Below, one piece after another: positions 26,567-36,121 of a DNA stretch of 64,000 nt. The notes under the pieces were generated by a model that was not told where the DNA came from, did no database searches, and was given only the letters and a program-made list of their open reading frames with translations. Position numbers and translations under genes: made by a program. Within the stretch, counting starts at the first letter, position 1; every line of letters starts with the position of its first letter. The DNA is from Nitrospira sp. MA-1 (GTDB taxonomy: Bacteria; Nitrospirota; Nitrospiria; Nitrospirales; UBA8639), in contig JAQJDB010000007.1 in the NCBI GenBank assembly GCA_032139905.1, forward strand, positions 1,612,001-1,676,000, given 5' to 3'.

Positions 26567-27059
26567 GATGACATCCCTTCCCCTTTCGGAGTCAAAAGAT
26601 ATTTTATCATAGAAATGGGTTGTATGTATTGATCTACCATCTGCCTCCGGGTTTCAAGTCGATGCGCATATCCTGCACCATTCATTGTGCTTTAGCTGTC
26701 GGTAGGCATTTCAGGAAACCGTTTCTTGTCTACTTATACCGGGACTGGGATAGGCTCGGGACTGATTTCGAAAAATGAGCGTTTTCCGGTTTTCCTGCCT
26801 AAAGGAGCGTCAACTCTTGATAGCAAATTCGGCAGATGGCTTCAGAAGTGGTGAGGTAGGTTAACAGTTGAATCTATGAGCTGCTCAAAGCCAACTCTAT
26901 GATCTATGATTGCATAAATTTTAATGTTGATTCAGGACGAAACATTTGAACATCCACTCCAAACCTCGCTTCCTTGACGGTTTTTGGAACTGCCAGGTAT
27001 TCTCAACACTGTTCCGCTCATAATATTGTCACCTCGTTTATCCGCCACAGGCTTCTACC
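26567..27059. other. 493-base spacer upstream of proA
   Basis: No convincing gene. The right part holds a candidate promoter for proA. The left part is the 5' region of the minus-strand secreted protein gene. No strong hairpin was noticed. Confidence 0.5.
26975..27004 (+). promoter_or_regulatory. Candidate sigma-70 promoter for proA
   Basis: TTGACG (26975-26980) and TATTCT (26999-27004) are separated by 18 bases and lie 55 bases upstream of the proA start. Both boxes differ by one or two bases from consensus. Confidence 0.4.
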
Positions 27060-28385
27060 ATGGAAAAACATAAGACTATGCCAACAGATGAATCTCAAAA
27101 TGATATTGAAGTTTCAGCGGAAGAAGAAATCTCCCCAGAGGAATACCTGAAACCCTTACTTCAACGAGCCAAACAGGCTGCCCGCCCATTGAGTGGGTTG
27201 ATTGCCATGAAAAAGAATGCAGCGTTAATGGCCATGGCTGATGCCTTAGAGGCTGGAGAGGAAGCGATTCTTGAGGCCAACCAAAAAGATCTTTCAGCAT
27301 TCGAAGAAAATTCCTCACAAACTGCCATGGCGGATCGGCTTCGCTTGACACAATCCAGAATTGCCGATATGGCATTACACATTCGCGAGATTGCGCAATT
27401 GCGGGATCCGGTTGGCGAATCGATGGGGCTCTGGCAACGACCCAATGGAATGAGAGTCGGTCGAGTGCGTGTGCCGATTGGGGTGATCGGGATTATCTAT
27501 GAATCTCGTCCCAATGTGACCGCTGATGCGGCTGCTCTCTGTCTCAAATCCGGCAATGTCTGTGTGCTACGTGGAGGGTCCGAGGCACACCATTCCAATT
27601 TGGCTCTTGCGACCATTCTGGAGGAGGCGGCCCAAAAGGCAGGAATTCCAGAAGGAGCGATTACCTTTATCGACAAGACTGACCGTGAGGTTGTTCTTGC
27701 TCTACTCAAAAGCCACCGGTTTGTTGATCTCATCATTCCTCGCGGTGGGAATACGCTAATGGACACGGTCACTCAGCATGCCACCATCCCGGTGATTAAG
27801 CACGACAAAGGGGTTTGCCATATTTATGTAGATTCGGATGTGGATCTGGCCATGGCCCAACGAGTCAGTTTTAATGCGAAAGTTCAACGTTCCTCCACCT
27901 GTAACAGCATGGAAACACTTTTGGTTCATGAGAAAGTGGCTAAGAAAATATTGCCACCGTTGGCCGATGAGTATATTGAGGCAGGGGTCGAAATACGTGG
28001 ATGTCCGAAAACCTGTCAGATCCTTTCTCAGGCCAAGCCCGCCCAGGATGACGATTTCGGGAAAGAGTTTTTATCCTTAATTGTGGCGATCAAAGTGGTG
28101 AAGGACATAGAGAGCGCCATGGATCACATACATCAATACGGTTCCCGCCATACGGACTCTATTCTGACTAATGACTATGATCGGGCTTTACGATTTTTGC
28201 GAGAGGTGGATTCCAGTACCGTGATGATCAATGCCTCGACGCGCTTGAACGATGGCTATGAGTTTGGGTTAGGGGCCGAAATTGGGATTAGCACAACCCG
28301 TATCCATGCTCGTGGTCCCATGGGGTTAGAGGATTTAACCTGTTCCAAATACGTTGTTTACGGTTCCGGTCAAATCCGGGAGTAA
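27060..28385 (+). CDS. proA: Glutamate-5-semialdehyde dehydrogenase (gamma-glutamyl phosphate reductase)
   Basis: ProA reduces gamma-glutamyl phosphate to glutamate semialdehyde with NADPH, the second step of proline synthesis. The 441-residue protein has RVPIGVIGIIYESRPNVTADAA, LRGGSEAHHSN, IPRGGNTL and the active-site Cys in VQRSSTCNSMETLLVHEK near residue 280, then LNDGYEFGLGAEIGISTTRIHARGPMGL. It has an acidic N-terminal extension of about 28 residues compared with the E. coli enzyme. ATG 27060 has no strong ribosome site, so a start a few codons later is possible. Confidence 0.96.
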   Translation: MEKHKTMPTDESQNDIEVSAEEEISPEEYLKPLLQRAKQAARPLSGLIAMKKNAALMAMADALEAGEEAILEANQKDLSAFEENSSQTAMADRLRLTQSRIADMALHIREIAQLRDPVGESMGLWQRPNGMRVGRVRVPIGVIGIIYESRPNVTADAAALCLKSGNVCVLRGGSEAHHSNLALATILEEAAQKAGIPEGAITFIDKTDREVVLALLKSHRFVDLIIPRGGNTLMDTVTQHATIPVIKHDKGVCHIYVDSDVDLAMAQRVSFNAKVQRSSTCNSMETLLVHEKVAKKILPPLADEYIEAGVEIRGCPKTCQILSQAKPAQDDDFGKEFLSLIVAIKVVKDIESAMDHIHQYGSRHTDSILTNDYDRALRFLREVDSSTVMINASTRLNDGYEFGLGAEIGISTTRIHARGPMGLEDLTCSKYVVYGSGQIRE

Positions 28386-28495
28386 GAGCCCGATCGGTTC
28401 GATGCCGTGGTCCCAACAATTTCTCTCACAATGATCCCGTTTTGGATCTTTGTTCTCAGAGACGATCTGCCTTTTGACATTTCTCATTCCTCATC

Positions 28496-30298
28496 ATGAA
28501 CCTTCAAAGCATATTGGATCATCCACAAGCCCTACGTTTTTCTGCCAATCAGATCTATAGACAGGAATGGAAGTCGGCTGGTGGACAGATCATAGAGCAA
28601 CCCACTGGTCATTGTGTGTTCTATGGCAAGCATGGGCAACGGATTCTTCTGGTAGATCCAGATGGAAATCCCCTCCATGAATGTTTGTGGGAACAAAAGC
28701 CATCGGGTGGGTTCTCCCTGGCATCTGCCCGTCTACGATTGGATTGGGGACAATGGGTCGGGATTAAACCGGAAGGATTGGTCAATACCATTTCCCTGGA
28801 TTTATCTCGGAGGCAAGGTTGGGAACGGATCACGCAGGACGACTTGCGTCAGATGGCAGCCCGATCCTTGAATTCCGACCTGGCGATGGTCCGTTTTTTT
28901 TATCGTGATGAGGATGTCGTCCTTCATGGTGACGGGCAAGCCACGATTCGCCAGGTTAAAGACGCCTTTTATGTCTTGCCAAGTGGATCGTTTGAAGAAG
29001 CAAAGTTCATGTCATGTATGAGCCGGATGGAATGGAGTCGAATAGATTACCTGCCAGTGGTGGAATTGTTTTTATCCCTGTTGCCGGGAACCGGTAGTGC
29101 GACCTTCGAATTCATCCGAGGTCTCTACGACGATCAAAACATCAACGGGGCACTTCCCTTGCACTACAGCGGTATTCCGGTATATCCCTCCGAAGCAGCG
29201 TTCAGACTCTTCAGCCTCTTTTTTACCCCTTCCGTTTCTTCCAGCCAATCCCCGCTGGAAGTGTTTTTGGATGTTGAACGGTCGCATGAAGTCCACTGGC
29301 TTCCAGCGTCTGCCTTCCCAGTTCGGTATATGGATGAGGAACAGCATCTTTGCGTCACGGTCCGAAACCAGATGGTTCAAAAAGTCACATGGTGGGATGA
29401 TCCCTCTGGCCTATCGTTTAACCGAATACCCGAATCAGGTCTTCCGGTTTCCGACAATCGGGGAGTGGAAGTCACGACCGAGGGTTTATGGTTGATTGAC
29501 GGCCGCGAACGAAAGAAATTGACCATTAGACCATCCTGGCAGCTATCCAAGCTTAACCATTCGGTTTCTTGTCAACCGCTCGAGAGCACCTGGCGGGACG
29601 CCTTCCCCATGAGGATGCCGCTACTTACTCCCGTGGAAGCCTTCTCCTCTGTCCTCCTCTATCCACAGAAGTCTGAAATGATTGGCGAACAAGAAAGCCA
29701 ACCTTTTGTTTTTGATTTTCTAGAGGATTTTCTTGAAGAACACCAAGACCTCTTTCGCGCCAGATCTAACGCCACAGAGGTCTTGCTTTCACTTTGCGAA
29801 GCAGGATTGGGTTCGTGTCTTCAATACCAGGAATTTCAAATTCATACGGTTTGGTACAAGTGGCCACATTTTGCGCAAAAACATGCCCAATCTATTTGGA
29901 ATAGGCTTTCCAGGATGGATCGGTTGGCGTGGTTCCCAAATTTTCAATTTTTACCCTTTGAGCGGCACATGTTGGAAACATTGCCGACCAGATATGATTG
30001 GATTTTTCTCTGGATTCCTTTTTCAGATTATTCCAATCACACGATGATCGACTCTTGGGTGAAGTTTTTAAAGACTTCTCTTTCTGAGGGTAGTGTCGGG
30101 TGCGTGGCCGGTCCCCCTGTTCTGGAAGGGTACCTCCGGAGCCAAGGGCTTCAGATTCTCCATTCCGCCGCAGGATCTACTTTGCCTCCCTTCCGGATTC
30201 ACCAAACGATTCTTCCCCATGGATGGTTGAATCCTGAACTGACAGCCTGGATTATTCACAATCCTGCTCCGAATTTGTTTCAAGGATCCCTACCATAA
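28496..30298 (+). CDS. Large orphan protein, 600 residues, unknown function
   Basis: I do not recognise this 600-residue soluble protein. It has no signal peptide and no membrane helix. The N-terminal 120 residues are strand-rich (GHCVFYGKHGQRILLVDPDGNPLHECLWE) and could be a beta-barrel or PH-like domain. The middle and C-terminal regions are rich in Trp and Phe with alternating charge and have no metal or nucleotide motif. It follows proA by 110 bases on the same strand and precedes the pyr leader. The long, unbroken frame with normal codon use supports a real gene. Confidence 0.75.
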   Translation: MNLQSILDHPQALRFSANQIYRQEWKSAGGQIIEQPTGHCVFYGKHGQRILLVDPDGNPLHECLWEQKPSGGFSLASARLRLDWGQWVGIKPEGLVNTISLDLSRRQGWERITQDDLRQMAARSLNSDLAMVRFFYRDEDVVLHGDGQATIRQVKDAFYVLPSGSFEEAKFMSCMSRMEWSRIDYLPVVELFLSLLPGTGSATFEFIRGLYDDQNINGALPLHYSGIPVYPSEAAFRLFSLFFTPSVSSSQSPLEVFLDVERSHEVHWLPASAFPVRYMDEEQHLCVTVRNQMVQKVTWWDDPSGLSFNRIPESGLPVSDNRGVEVTTEGLWLIDGRERKKLTIRPSWQLSKLNHSVSCQPLESTWRDAFPMRMPLLTPVEAFSSVLLYPQKSEMIGEQESQPFVFDFLEDFLEEHQDLFRARSNATEVLLSLCEAGLGSCLQYQEFQIHTVWYKWPHFAQKHAQSIWNRLSRMDRLAWFPNFQFLPFERHMLETLPTRYDWIFLWIPFSDYSNHTMIDSWVKFLKTSLSEGSVGCVAGPPVLEGYLRSQGLQILHSAAGSTLPPFRIHQTILPHGWLNPELTAWIIHNPAPNLFQGSLP

Positions 30299-30346
30299 TA
30301 TTTTAAATGTTGGTTGCTCCTCTGGATGAACATGCCTTTTCCGATC

Positions 30347-30375
30347 TTGACAGCGGAACCTTTCGCGAATAGTAT
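30347..30375 (+). promoter_or_regulatory. Sigma-70 type promoter of the pyr operon
   Basis: TTGACA (30347-30352), a 17-base spacer and TAGTAT (30370-30375) immediately precede the PyrR attenuation leader. Transcription would start near 30382. Confidence 0.75.
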
Positions 30376-30390
30376 GGGGAAACCTTTAAA

Positions 30391-30490
30391 ACCCATCCGG
30401 TGAGGTGGGTAAGGAGAAAAAGAGATGCCGGCCACTAATTGGCCATTTCATGTGTTCCCTTCTCATGTTCTTCTGAGAAGGGTTTTTTTT
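30391..30490 (+). promoter_or_regulatory. PyrR-dependent attenuation leader
   Basis: A hairpin at 30391-30410 (ACCCA pairing with TGGGT) displays ATCCGGTGAGGT, close to the PyrR-binding loop consensus ARUCCNGNGAGGYU. A purine-rich stretch follows, then a small GGCCA/TGGCC hairpin at 30430-30444 and the terminator at 30457-30490. In known systems PyrR bound to UMP stabilises the first hairpin and lets the terminator form, shutting the operon when pyrimidines are plentiful. Confidence 0.8.
30457..30490 (+). terminator. Attenuator terminator of the pyr operon
   Basis: CCCTTCTCA (30457-30465) pairs with TGAGAAGGG (30474-30482) and is followed by eight T. It is a strong intrinsic terminator placed before pyrR, as expected for attenuation. 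Confidence 0.88.
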
Positions 30491-30510
30491 GTCCTGATGA
30501 GGCGTGATAG

Positions 30511-31074
<564 letters not shown>

Positions 31075-31076
31075 TT

Positions 31077-32018
31077 ATGGGTTTAGAACGCAAAGATTTA
31101 TTAACTATTGCGGCCTTAACAGCCGAGCAGATTCAACTGATTCTGACGACAGCCGAATCCCTGAAAGAAGTTGGGGGGAGGGATATTAAAAAAGTTCCCG
31201 CTTTGCGTGGGAAAACGGTGGTGAATTTGTTTTTTGAGCCTAGTACCCGTACGCGAACGTCTTTTGAATTGGCTGCTAAACGTTTGAGTGCCGATGTCAT
31301 TAATTTTTCGCCTTCTACCAGCAGTATGGTGAAAGGCGAAACCTTAGTCGATACCGCCAGAAATATTGAAGCCATGCAGGCAGATATTATTGTGCTGCGC
31401 CATCCATCTCCTGGTGCCGCAGAAAACCTTGCGCGTTCGGTCAAATCATCGGTGATTAATGCGGGAGATGGGTGGCATGAACACCCCACTCAGGCACTTT
31501 TGGATGTCTTTACCATAAAAGAAAAAAAAGGTCGCATCTCGGGGCTCATGGTAGTAATTGTTGGCGATATTGCGCATAGCCGCGTGGCTCGCTCCAATAT
31601 TCTTGCTCTGACCAAACTCGGGGCGGAGGTGAGAGTCGTGGCACCACCAACCATGATCCCCATCGGCCTCGAACATTTCGGTGTGACCGTCTTTTACAAC
31701 CTAGATGAGGCATTAATCGGAGCGGATGTGATTATCATGCTACGCTTGCAACGTGAGCGGTTGGGGCAGGCGTTACTTCCCAGCCTTCGGGAATATGCCA
31801 AACTGTTTTGTTTGACCCCAGAAAGACTCAAACTCGCCAAACAGGATGCCATTGTGATGCATCCCGGTCCTCTGAACCGTGGCGTGGAAATTTCGCCTTC
31901 CGTCGCTGATAGCAAGGTCGCGGTAATTCTGGATCAAGTGACCAATGGGGTGTCTGTGCGAATGGCCCTTATGTATTTATTGTCAGGATCTGGTGAACGC
32001 TCAACCCTTAACGAATGA
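31077..32018 (+). CDS. pyrB: Aspartate carbamoyltransferase, catalytic subunit
   Basis: PyrB condenses carbamoyl phosphate with aspartate, the committed step of pyrimidine synthesis. The 313-residue protein shows [19 protein letters not shown] near residue 55, the phosphate-binding STRTR motif, then [28 protein letters not shown] and [13 protein letters not shown]. It is the catalytic subunit only; no regulatory pyrI gene is seen, so feedback probably acts at the RNA level. Second gene of the pyr operon. Confidence 0.97.
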   Translation: MGLERKDLLTIAALTAEQIQLILTTAESLKEVGGRDIKKVPALRGKTVVNLFFEPSTRTRTSFELAAKRLSADVINFSPSTSSMVKGETLVDTARNIEAMQADIIVLRHPSPGAAENLARSVKSSVINAGDGWHEHPTQALLDVFTIKEKKGRISGLMVVIVGDIAHSRVARSNILALTKLGAEVRVVAPPTMIPIGLEHFGVTVFYNLDEALIGADVIIMLRLQRERLGQALLPSLREYAKLFCLTPERLKLAKQDAIVMHPGPLNRGVEISPSVADSKVAVILDQVTNGVSVRMALMYLLSGSGERSTLNE

Positions 32019-32027
32019 TCGGACAAC

Positions 32028-33350
32028 ATGACCAAAAAGACCGGACAACATCCCACCACTTCTCATCTCCTGTGTATTCAAGGGGGAATCGTGATTGACC
32101 CTGGCCACGTGAATGGACGTGCAGATGTACTCATTCAAGATGGAAACATTCTTGAAGTCGGGTTTCCACTGACGAACCCCCTTAGTCAGGATTCATCGAT
32201 CACCATTTTTGAGGCCAATGGATGGATTGTGGCTCCTGGCCTTGTCGATCTGCATTGCCACTTACGGGAACCCGGCTTTGAATACAAGGAAACCATCTCG
32301 ACAGGAGCAGCCTCAGCTGCGGCCGGAGGGTTTACGACTATTTGTTGTATGCCGAATACGCAGCCCGTGAATGATAACGCGGCCATTACCAAATTTATGT
32401 TGGCCCAAGGACAAAAGGCCGGTAAAGCACGAGTGTTCCCAATCGGTGCAATCACCAAAAAATCCGAAGGAGAAGAACTTGCGGATATTGGTGAGTTGGT
32501 GGAGGCCGGCTGTGTAGCCATTTCGGATGATGGACGGCCCGTGATGAATAGTTTGGTCATGCGACGAGCGTTGGAGTATGCCAAGGCTTTTGGAATTCCT
32601 GTTGTGGACCATTGCGAAGACCTGCACTTAACCGATGGCGGATGTATGAACGAGGGCATGGTGTCGACCGAACTCGGGATGCCTGGGATTCCCGATGCCT
32701 CAGAGGAGGTAATGGTGGCTCGGAACCTGGCTCTGGCAGATCTTACGGGAGTCCATGTGCATTTGGCCCATTTGAGCACCGCCCGTTCGGTGGAACTAGT
32801 CCGTCATGCCAAAGGACAGGGGTTACCGGTGAGCGCAGAAGTCTGTCCTCATCACTTTTCCATTACTGAAGAAGCCGTTCGCTGTTATAATTCCAATGCT
32901 AAAATGAATCCACCACTGCGAACGGATGAAGACGTTCAAGCGCTTAAGCAAGGATTAGTTGATGGAACCATTGATGTCATTGCCACCGATCATGCCCCCC
33001 ATGCTCTTCAAGAAAAACAATTGGAATTTGATACGGCGCCGTTTGGGATCGTGGGATTTGAGACCGCTCTTCCCTTAACCCTCCGCTTAGTGCATGAGGG
33101 GGTATTATCACTTGAGCAGGCACTTGAGAAGTTGACCAGATCTCCTGCTCAGCTCTTTCATCTGCCTGTTGGAAGCATTCGACCAGGTGACTATGCGGAT
33201 ATCGTGGTGTTTGATCCTCAGGAAGAGTGGGTGGTGGATCCCAACAAATTTTTATCAAAAAGTCAGAATACGCCATTTGGGGGTTGGAAAGTGAAGGGAA
33301 AAGTGAAGATGACATTGGTTGATGGCAAGATTGTCTATGATGCCCGTTAA
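32028..33350 (+). CDS. pyrC: Dihydroorotase
   Basis: PyrC closes carbamoyl aspartate to dihydroorotate. The 440-residue protein is a class I (amidohydrolase) enzyme: zinc ligands DLHCHLREPG near residue 80, CCMPNTQPVND, the second His pair in VDHCEDLHLTDGG, HLAHLSTARSVELVRHAK, VCPHHF and TDHAPHALQEK. All are present, so it is probably active rather than a PyrC-like partner of PyrB. It starts nine bases after pyrB. Confidence 0.96.
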   Translation: MTKKTGQHPTTSHLLCIQGGIVIDPGHVNGRADVLIQDGNILEVGFPLTNPLSQDSSITIFEANGWIVAPGLVDLHCHLREPGFEYKETISTGAASAAAGGFTTICCMPNTQPVNDNAAITKFMLAQGQKAGKARVFPIGAITKKSEGEELADIGELVEAGCVAISDDGRPVMNSLVMRRALEYAKAFGIPVVDHCEDLHLTDGGCMNEGMVSTELGMPGIPDASEEVMVARNLALADLTGVHVHLAHLSTARSVELVRHAKGQGLPVSAEVCPHHFSITEEAVRCYNSNAKMNPPLRTDEDVQALKQGLVDGTIDVIATDHAPHALQEKQLEFDTAPFGIVGFETALPLTLRLVHEGVLSLEQALEKLTRSPAQLFHLPVGSIRPGDYADIVVFDPQEEWVVDPNKFLSKSQNTPFGGWKVKGKVKMTLVDGKIVYDAR

Positions 33351-33353
33351 TTC

Positions 33354-33890
33354 ATGCGTATGAAGCGGATCAATTGGGGGGTAGTGGGTTTTCTTTTTGA
33401 ACTATGCGCCTTAATCTTATGGGTTGGCGGTTTGGTTGTCATAATTGGGTTGGTGATTCCGGCTGTATTTAATTCCTTCGGGATGGAACCGGCTGGGCAT
33501 TTTTTACGGAGAGTTTTTGATGGTTTTGTCTTGATGAATGTTTGGATTTTGCTTTTGTTGAGTGTGGTGGCCGGGATTCGATTCCTGGCATTTGGCAAAA
33601 ATCCCTCCGAGATGTTTGCCGTCCCTTCAGTGGAATGGTGGCTTCTGGCTGGAATGGCTCTCATAACGTTTAGCATTCTTGTGGTCCTTGGTCCCCAAGC
33701 CATGGCTTTACAGGAAGAGGCCTTTGCGGCGGTCTCGAAAGAGGATAAAGATATCGCCTATGCGAAATTTTTTCGCCTTCATATGATTGTGCGAGGTTGT
33801 CACTTGGTGAATTTTGGTCTGGCGGCCTCACTGTTTATTGTCAAGGTTCGGAAAATTCTCTTTTTCCACTCCATGGCTGCTCGATCATAA
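33354..33890 (+). CDS. Integral membrane protein, DUF4149-like
   Basis: The 178-residue protein has four predicted membrane helices: FLFELCALILWVGGLVVIIGLVI, VWILLLLSVVAGIRFL, WWLLAGMALITFSILVV and a final one after a conserved FFRLHMIVRGCHLVNFGLAASLFI segment. The arrangement matches DUF4149 (TMEM205-like) proteins, which are membrane proteins without an agreed function. It begins three bases after pyrC, so it is translated with the pyr operon although it has no known pyrimidine role. Confidence 0.78.
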   Translation: MRMKRINWGVVGFLFELCALILWVGGLVVIIGLVIPAVFNSFGMEPAGHFLRRVFDGFVLMNVWILLLLSVVAGIRFLAFGKNPSEMFAVPSVEWWLLAGMALITFSILVVLGPQAMALQEEAFAAVSKEDKDIAYAKFFRLHMIVRGCHLVNFGLAASLFIVKVRKILFFHSMAARS

Positions 33891-33938
33891 TTACTCTTGG
33901 TCGTACGACGGAAATGAGAAGATGATAAAGGAAAGACC

Positions 33939-35123
33939 ATGAAGCCCGCAGTTTTAGCGTTAGCCGATGGAACCATATTCCGAGGACGTGCCCTCGGATT
34001 CGAAGGCGAAACCCTTGGAGAAGTGGTATTTAATACTGCCATGACGGGGTATCAAGAAATTTTAACCGACCCTTCATATAAAGGGCAGATCGTCCTGATG
34101 ACCTCCACCCAAATCGGGAATTATGGGGTCACCCCGGAGGATAATGAGTCCCATCGCGTCTGGGCGGAAGGGTTTATTGTGCGTGAAGCAGCCAGTTGTC
34201 GGAGTAATTGGCGAAGCAGGCAATCCTTCGAGGAATACTTAATTGAGCATCGTATTGTGGCGATTCAAGGGATAGACACCAGAGCTCTGACCTGTCATGT
34301 CCGTGATCACGGCTCACAAATGGGAGTCATTTCCCATTTAAGTTTCGATGACGATGCCTTACGGCAAAAGGCGAAGGCCGTTCCCTCCCTGATTGGACGT
34401 GATTTGGTTAGAGAGGTCACCTGTTCGGAGGCTTACGAATGGACCGAGCGATCCATCGTGATGGACTCGCCTCGTGGTAAATCATCAATTGTTCCTCAGG
34501 ACATCGCTCAGACACCTTTGAAACTGGTGGTCATGGATTTTGGCGTGAAACAGAATATTTTACGAAGCCTTGTGGATCTGGGATGTCAGGTTCGAGTTGT
34601 GCCAGCTTCGACGACAGCCGAGGAAATCCGTCGGCTGCATCCAGATGGAATCGTTTTATCCAATGGACCAGGAGACCCCGAAGGGGTTCCCTATGCGGTA
34701 GAAACCGTCAAGCAGCTCTTGGACTGGAAACCGTTGCTGGGGATTTGCTTGGGGCACCAAGTATTGGGATTATCCTTGGGATTGCACACACATAAACTCA
34801 CATTTGGGCATCATGGGGCCAATCATCCAGTCATGGATCTTCGCACCAGAAAGATTGAAATTACCTCGCAAAACCATAATTTTGCCGTTGGCCTTCCTCA
34901 CAAGGAAGATGGGTGTACGACGTTGAAGTCTCAACAATTTGACTCTGCCGTTGGACGGATGGAAATTACGCATCGAAGTGTGAATGATGGGTGTTGTGAA
35001 GGAATGGCGGGAATAGAGAGTCCGATTCTTTCTATTCAGTATCACCCTGAAGCCTCTCCAGGCCCCCATGACTCATCGTATGTATTTGGACAATTTTTGG
35101 AAATGATGAAAGGCCGTGGATAA
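33939..35123 (+). CDS. carA: Carbamoyl-phosphate synthase small (glutaminase) subunit
   Basis: CarA releases ammonia from glutamine and channels it to CarB. The 394-residue protein has the small-domain start ALADGTIFRGRALGFEG, GMTGYQEILTDPSYKGQ-type motif (MTGYQEILTDPSYKGQ) and the class I amidotransferase nucleophile in GICLGHQVLGLSLG near residue 270, followed by the catalytic His/Glu YHPEASPGPHD near the end. The stop overlaps the next start by one base. It follows the DUF4149 gene by 48 bases. Confidence 0.96.
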   Translation: MKPAVLALADGTIFRGRALGFEGETLGEVVFNTAMTGYQEILTDPSYKGQIVLMTSTQIGNYGVTPEDNESHRVWAEGFIVREAASCRSNWRSRQSFEEYLIEHRIVAIQGIDTRALTCHVRDHGSQMGVISHLSFDDDALRQKAKAVPSLIGRDLVREVTCSEAYEWTERSIVMDSPRGKSSIVPQDIAQTPLKLVVMDFGVKQNILRSLVDLGCQVRVVPASTTAEEIRRLHPDGIVLSNGPGDPEGVPYAVETVKQLLDWKPLLGICLGHQVLGLSLGLHTHKLTFGHHGANHPVMDLRTRKIEITSQNHNFAVGLPHKEDGCTTLKSQQFDSAVGRMEITHRSVNDGCCEGMAGIESPILSIQYHPEASPGPHDSSYVFGQFLEMMKGRG

Positions 35124-36085
35124 TGATAATGACTCGTGGCTTCCTGATTCTTATTCTGTTTTTGGTCAGCGGGTGCATTCACATCGATCTGCTTCCCGGT
35201 GGAGGAAAACTCCATGAAGCCACTCTGTCTGGTGAAGGAGAGGATAAGGTATTGTTGATTGATATCTCTGGCATGCTCACGACAGGCAAATCATCGGGTA
35301 TCTTGGAGGAACCCAGTCTTCCCGCACGAATCAAAGAGGAATTGACCAAAGCTGAAAAGGATGAACACGTCAAAGCCATCGTCCTTCGAATCAATACTCC
35401 AGGAGGATCGGTCACCGCATCAGATTTGGTCTATCATGAGCTGAAAGTCTTTAAGAAAAAACGCTCAGTACCGGTCATTGCCTCTATAATGGATTTGGGT
35501 ACTTCCGGCGGTTATTACATCGCGATGGCGGCTGACCATATTTTTGCCCATCCCTCGACTATCACCGGAAGTATCGGGGTTATTATGGTAACAATGAATG
35601 CCGAGGGTCTGTTGGAAAAAGTGGGGGTTCAACCAGCCGCGATAGTTTCGGGTCCGAAGAAAGCAATGGGTTCTCCGTTTCGGCCGATGAATGATGAAGA
35701 GCGGGCAATATTTCAAGGGGCGATTGATCATTTGTATGAGCAGTTCCTTGCGGTGGTTGAAGAGGGAAGACCCGGATTGAGCAAGGAGCACATTCGTATG
35801 TTAGCGGATGGCCGGATTTTTACCGCCGATATCGCCAGAGACCAGGGCCTTGTGGATGACATCGGGTATCTGGATGAGGCTCTCGATCTGGCCAAAAAAG
35901 AAGCGAAATTGGAAGCGGCCAAAGTCGTGACCTATACCAGGGGAGGGGGAACTCAACAGAATATCTACTCGCAATTCGATCCTCCTCAGATTGAGCCTAT
36001 CAGGTTTCCCCAAGTCGATACGCAGTCTCTTTTCAAGGTATTGACGGGAGGGACAACACAAATGCTGTACATGTGGATGCCGTAA
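35123..36085 (+). CDS. sppA: Signal peptide peptidase SppA-like serine protease (S49), lipoprotein
   Basis: The 320-residue protein begins with a lipoprotein signal peptide (FLILILFLVSGC). A single S49 protease domain follows: VKAIVLRINTPGGSVTASD, the catalytic Ser in MDLGTSGGYYIAMAAD near residue 130, STITGSIGVIM, and a Lys in the SGPKKAMGSPF segment that would complete the Ser/Lys dyad. SppA removes leftover signal peptides in the envelope. It sits between carA and carB, overlapping the carA stop by one base (TAATG). ATG 35129 is an alternative start. Confidence 0.9.
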   Translation: MIMTRGFLILILFLVSGCIHIDLLPGGGKLHEATLSGEGEDKVLLIDISGMLTTGKSSGILEEPSLPARIKEELTKAEKDEHVKAIVLRINTPGGSVTASDLVYHELKVFKKKRSVPVIASIMDLGTSGGYYIAMAADHIFAHPSTITGSIGVIMVTMNAEGLLEKVGVQPAAIVSGPKKAMGSPFRPMNDEERAIFQGAIDHLYEQFLAVVEEGRPGLSKEHIRMLADGRIFTADIARDQGLVDDIGYLDEALDLAKKEAKLEAAKVVTYTRGGGTQQNIYSQFDPPQIEPIRFPQVDTQSLFKVLTGGTTQMLYMWMP

Positions 36086-36121
36086 AGTCTGCTGTTTGCT
36101 GATTTGAGGAATGTTTTGCCT

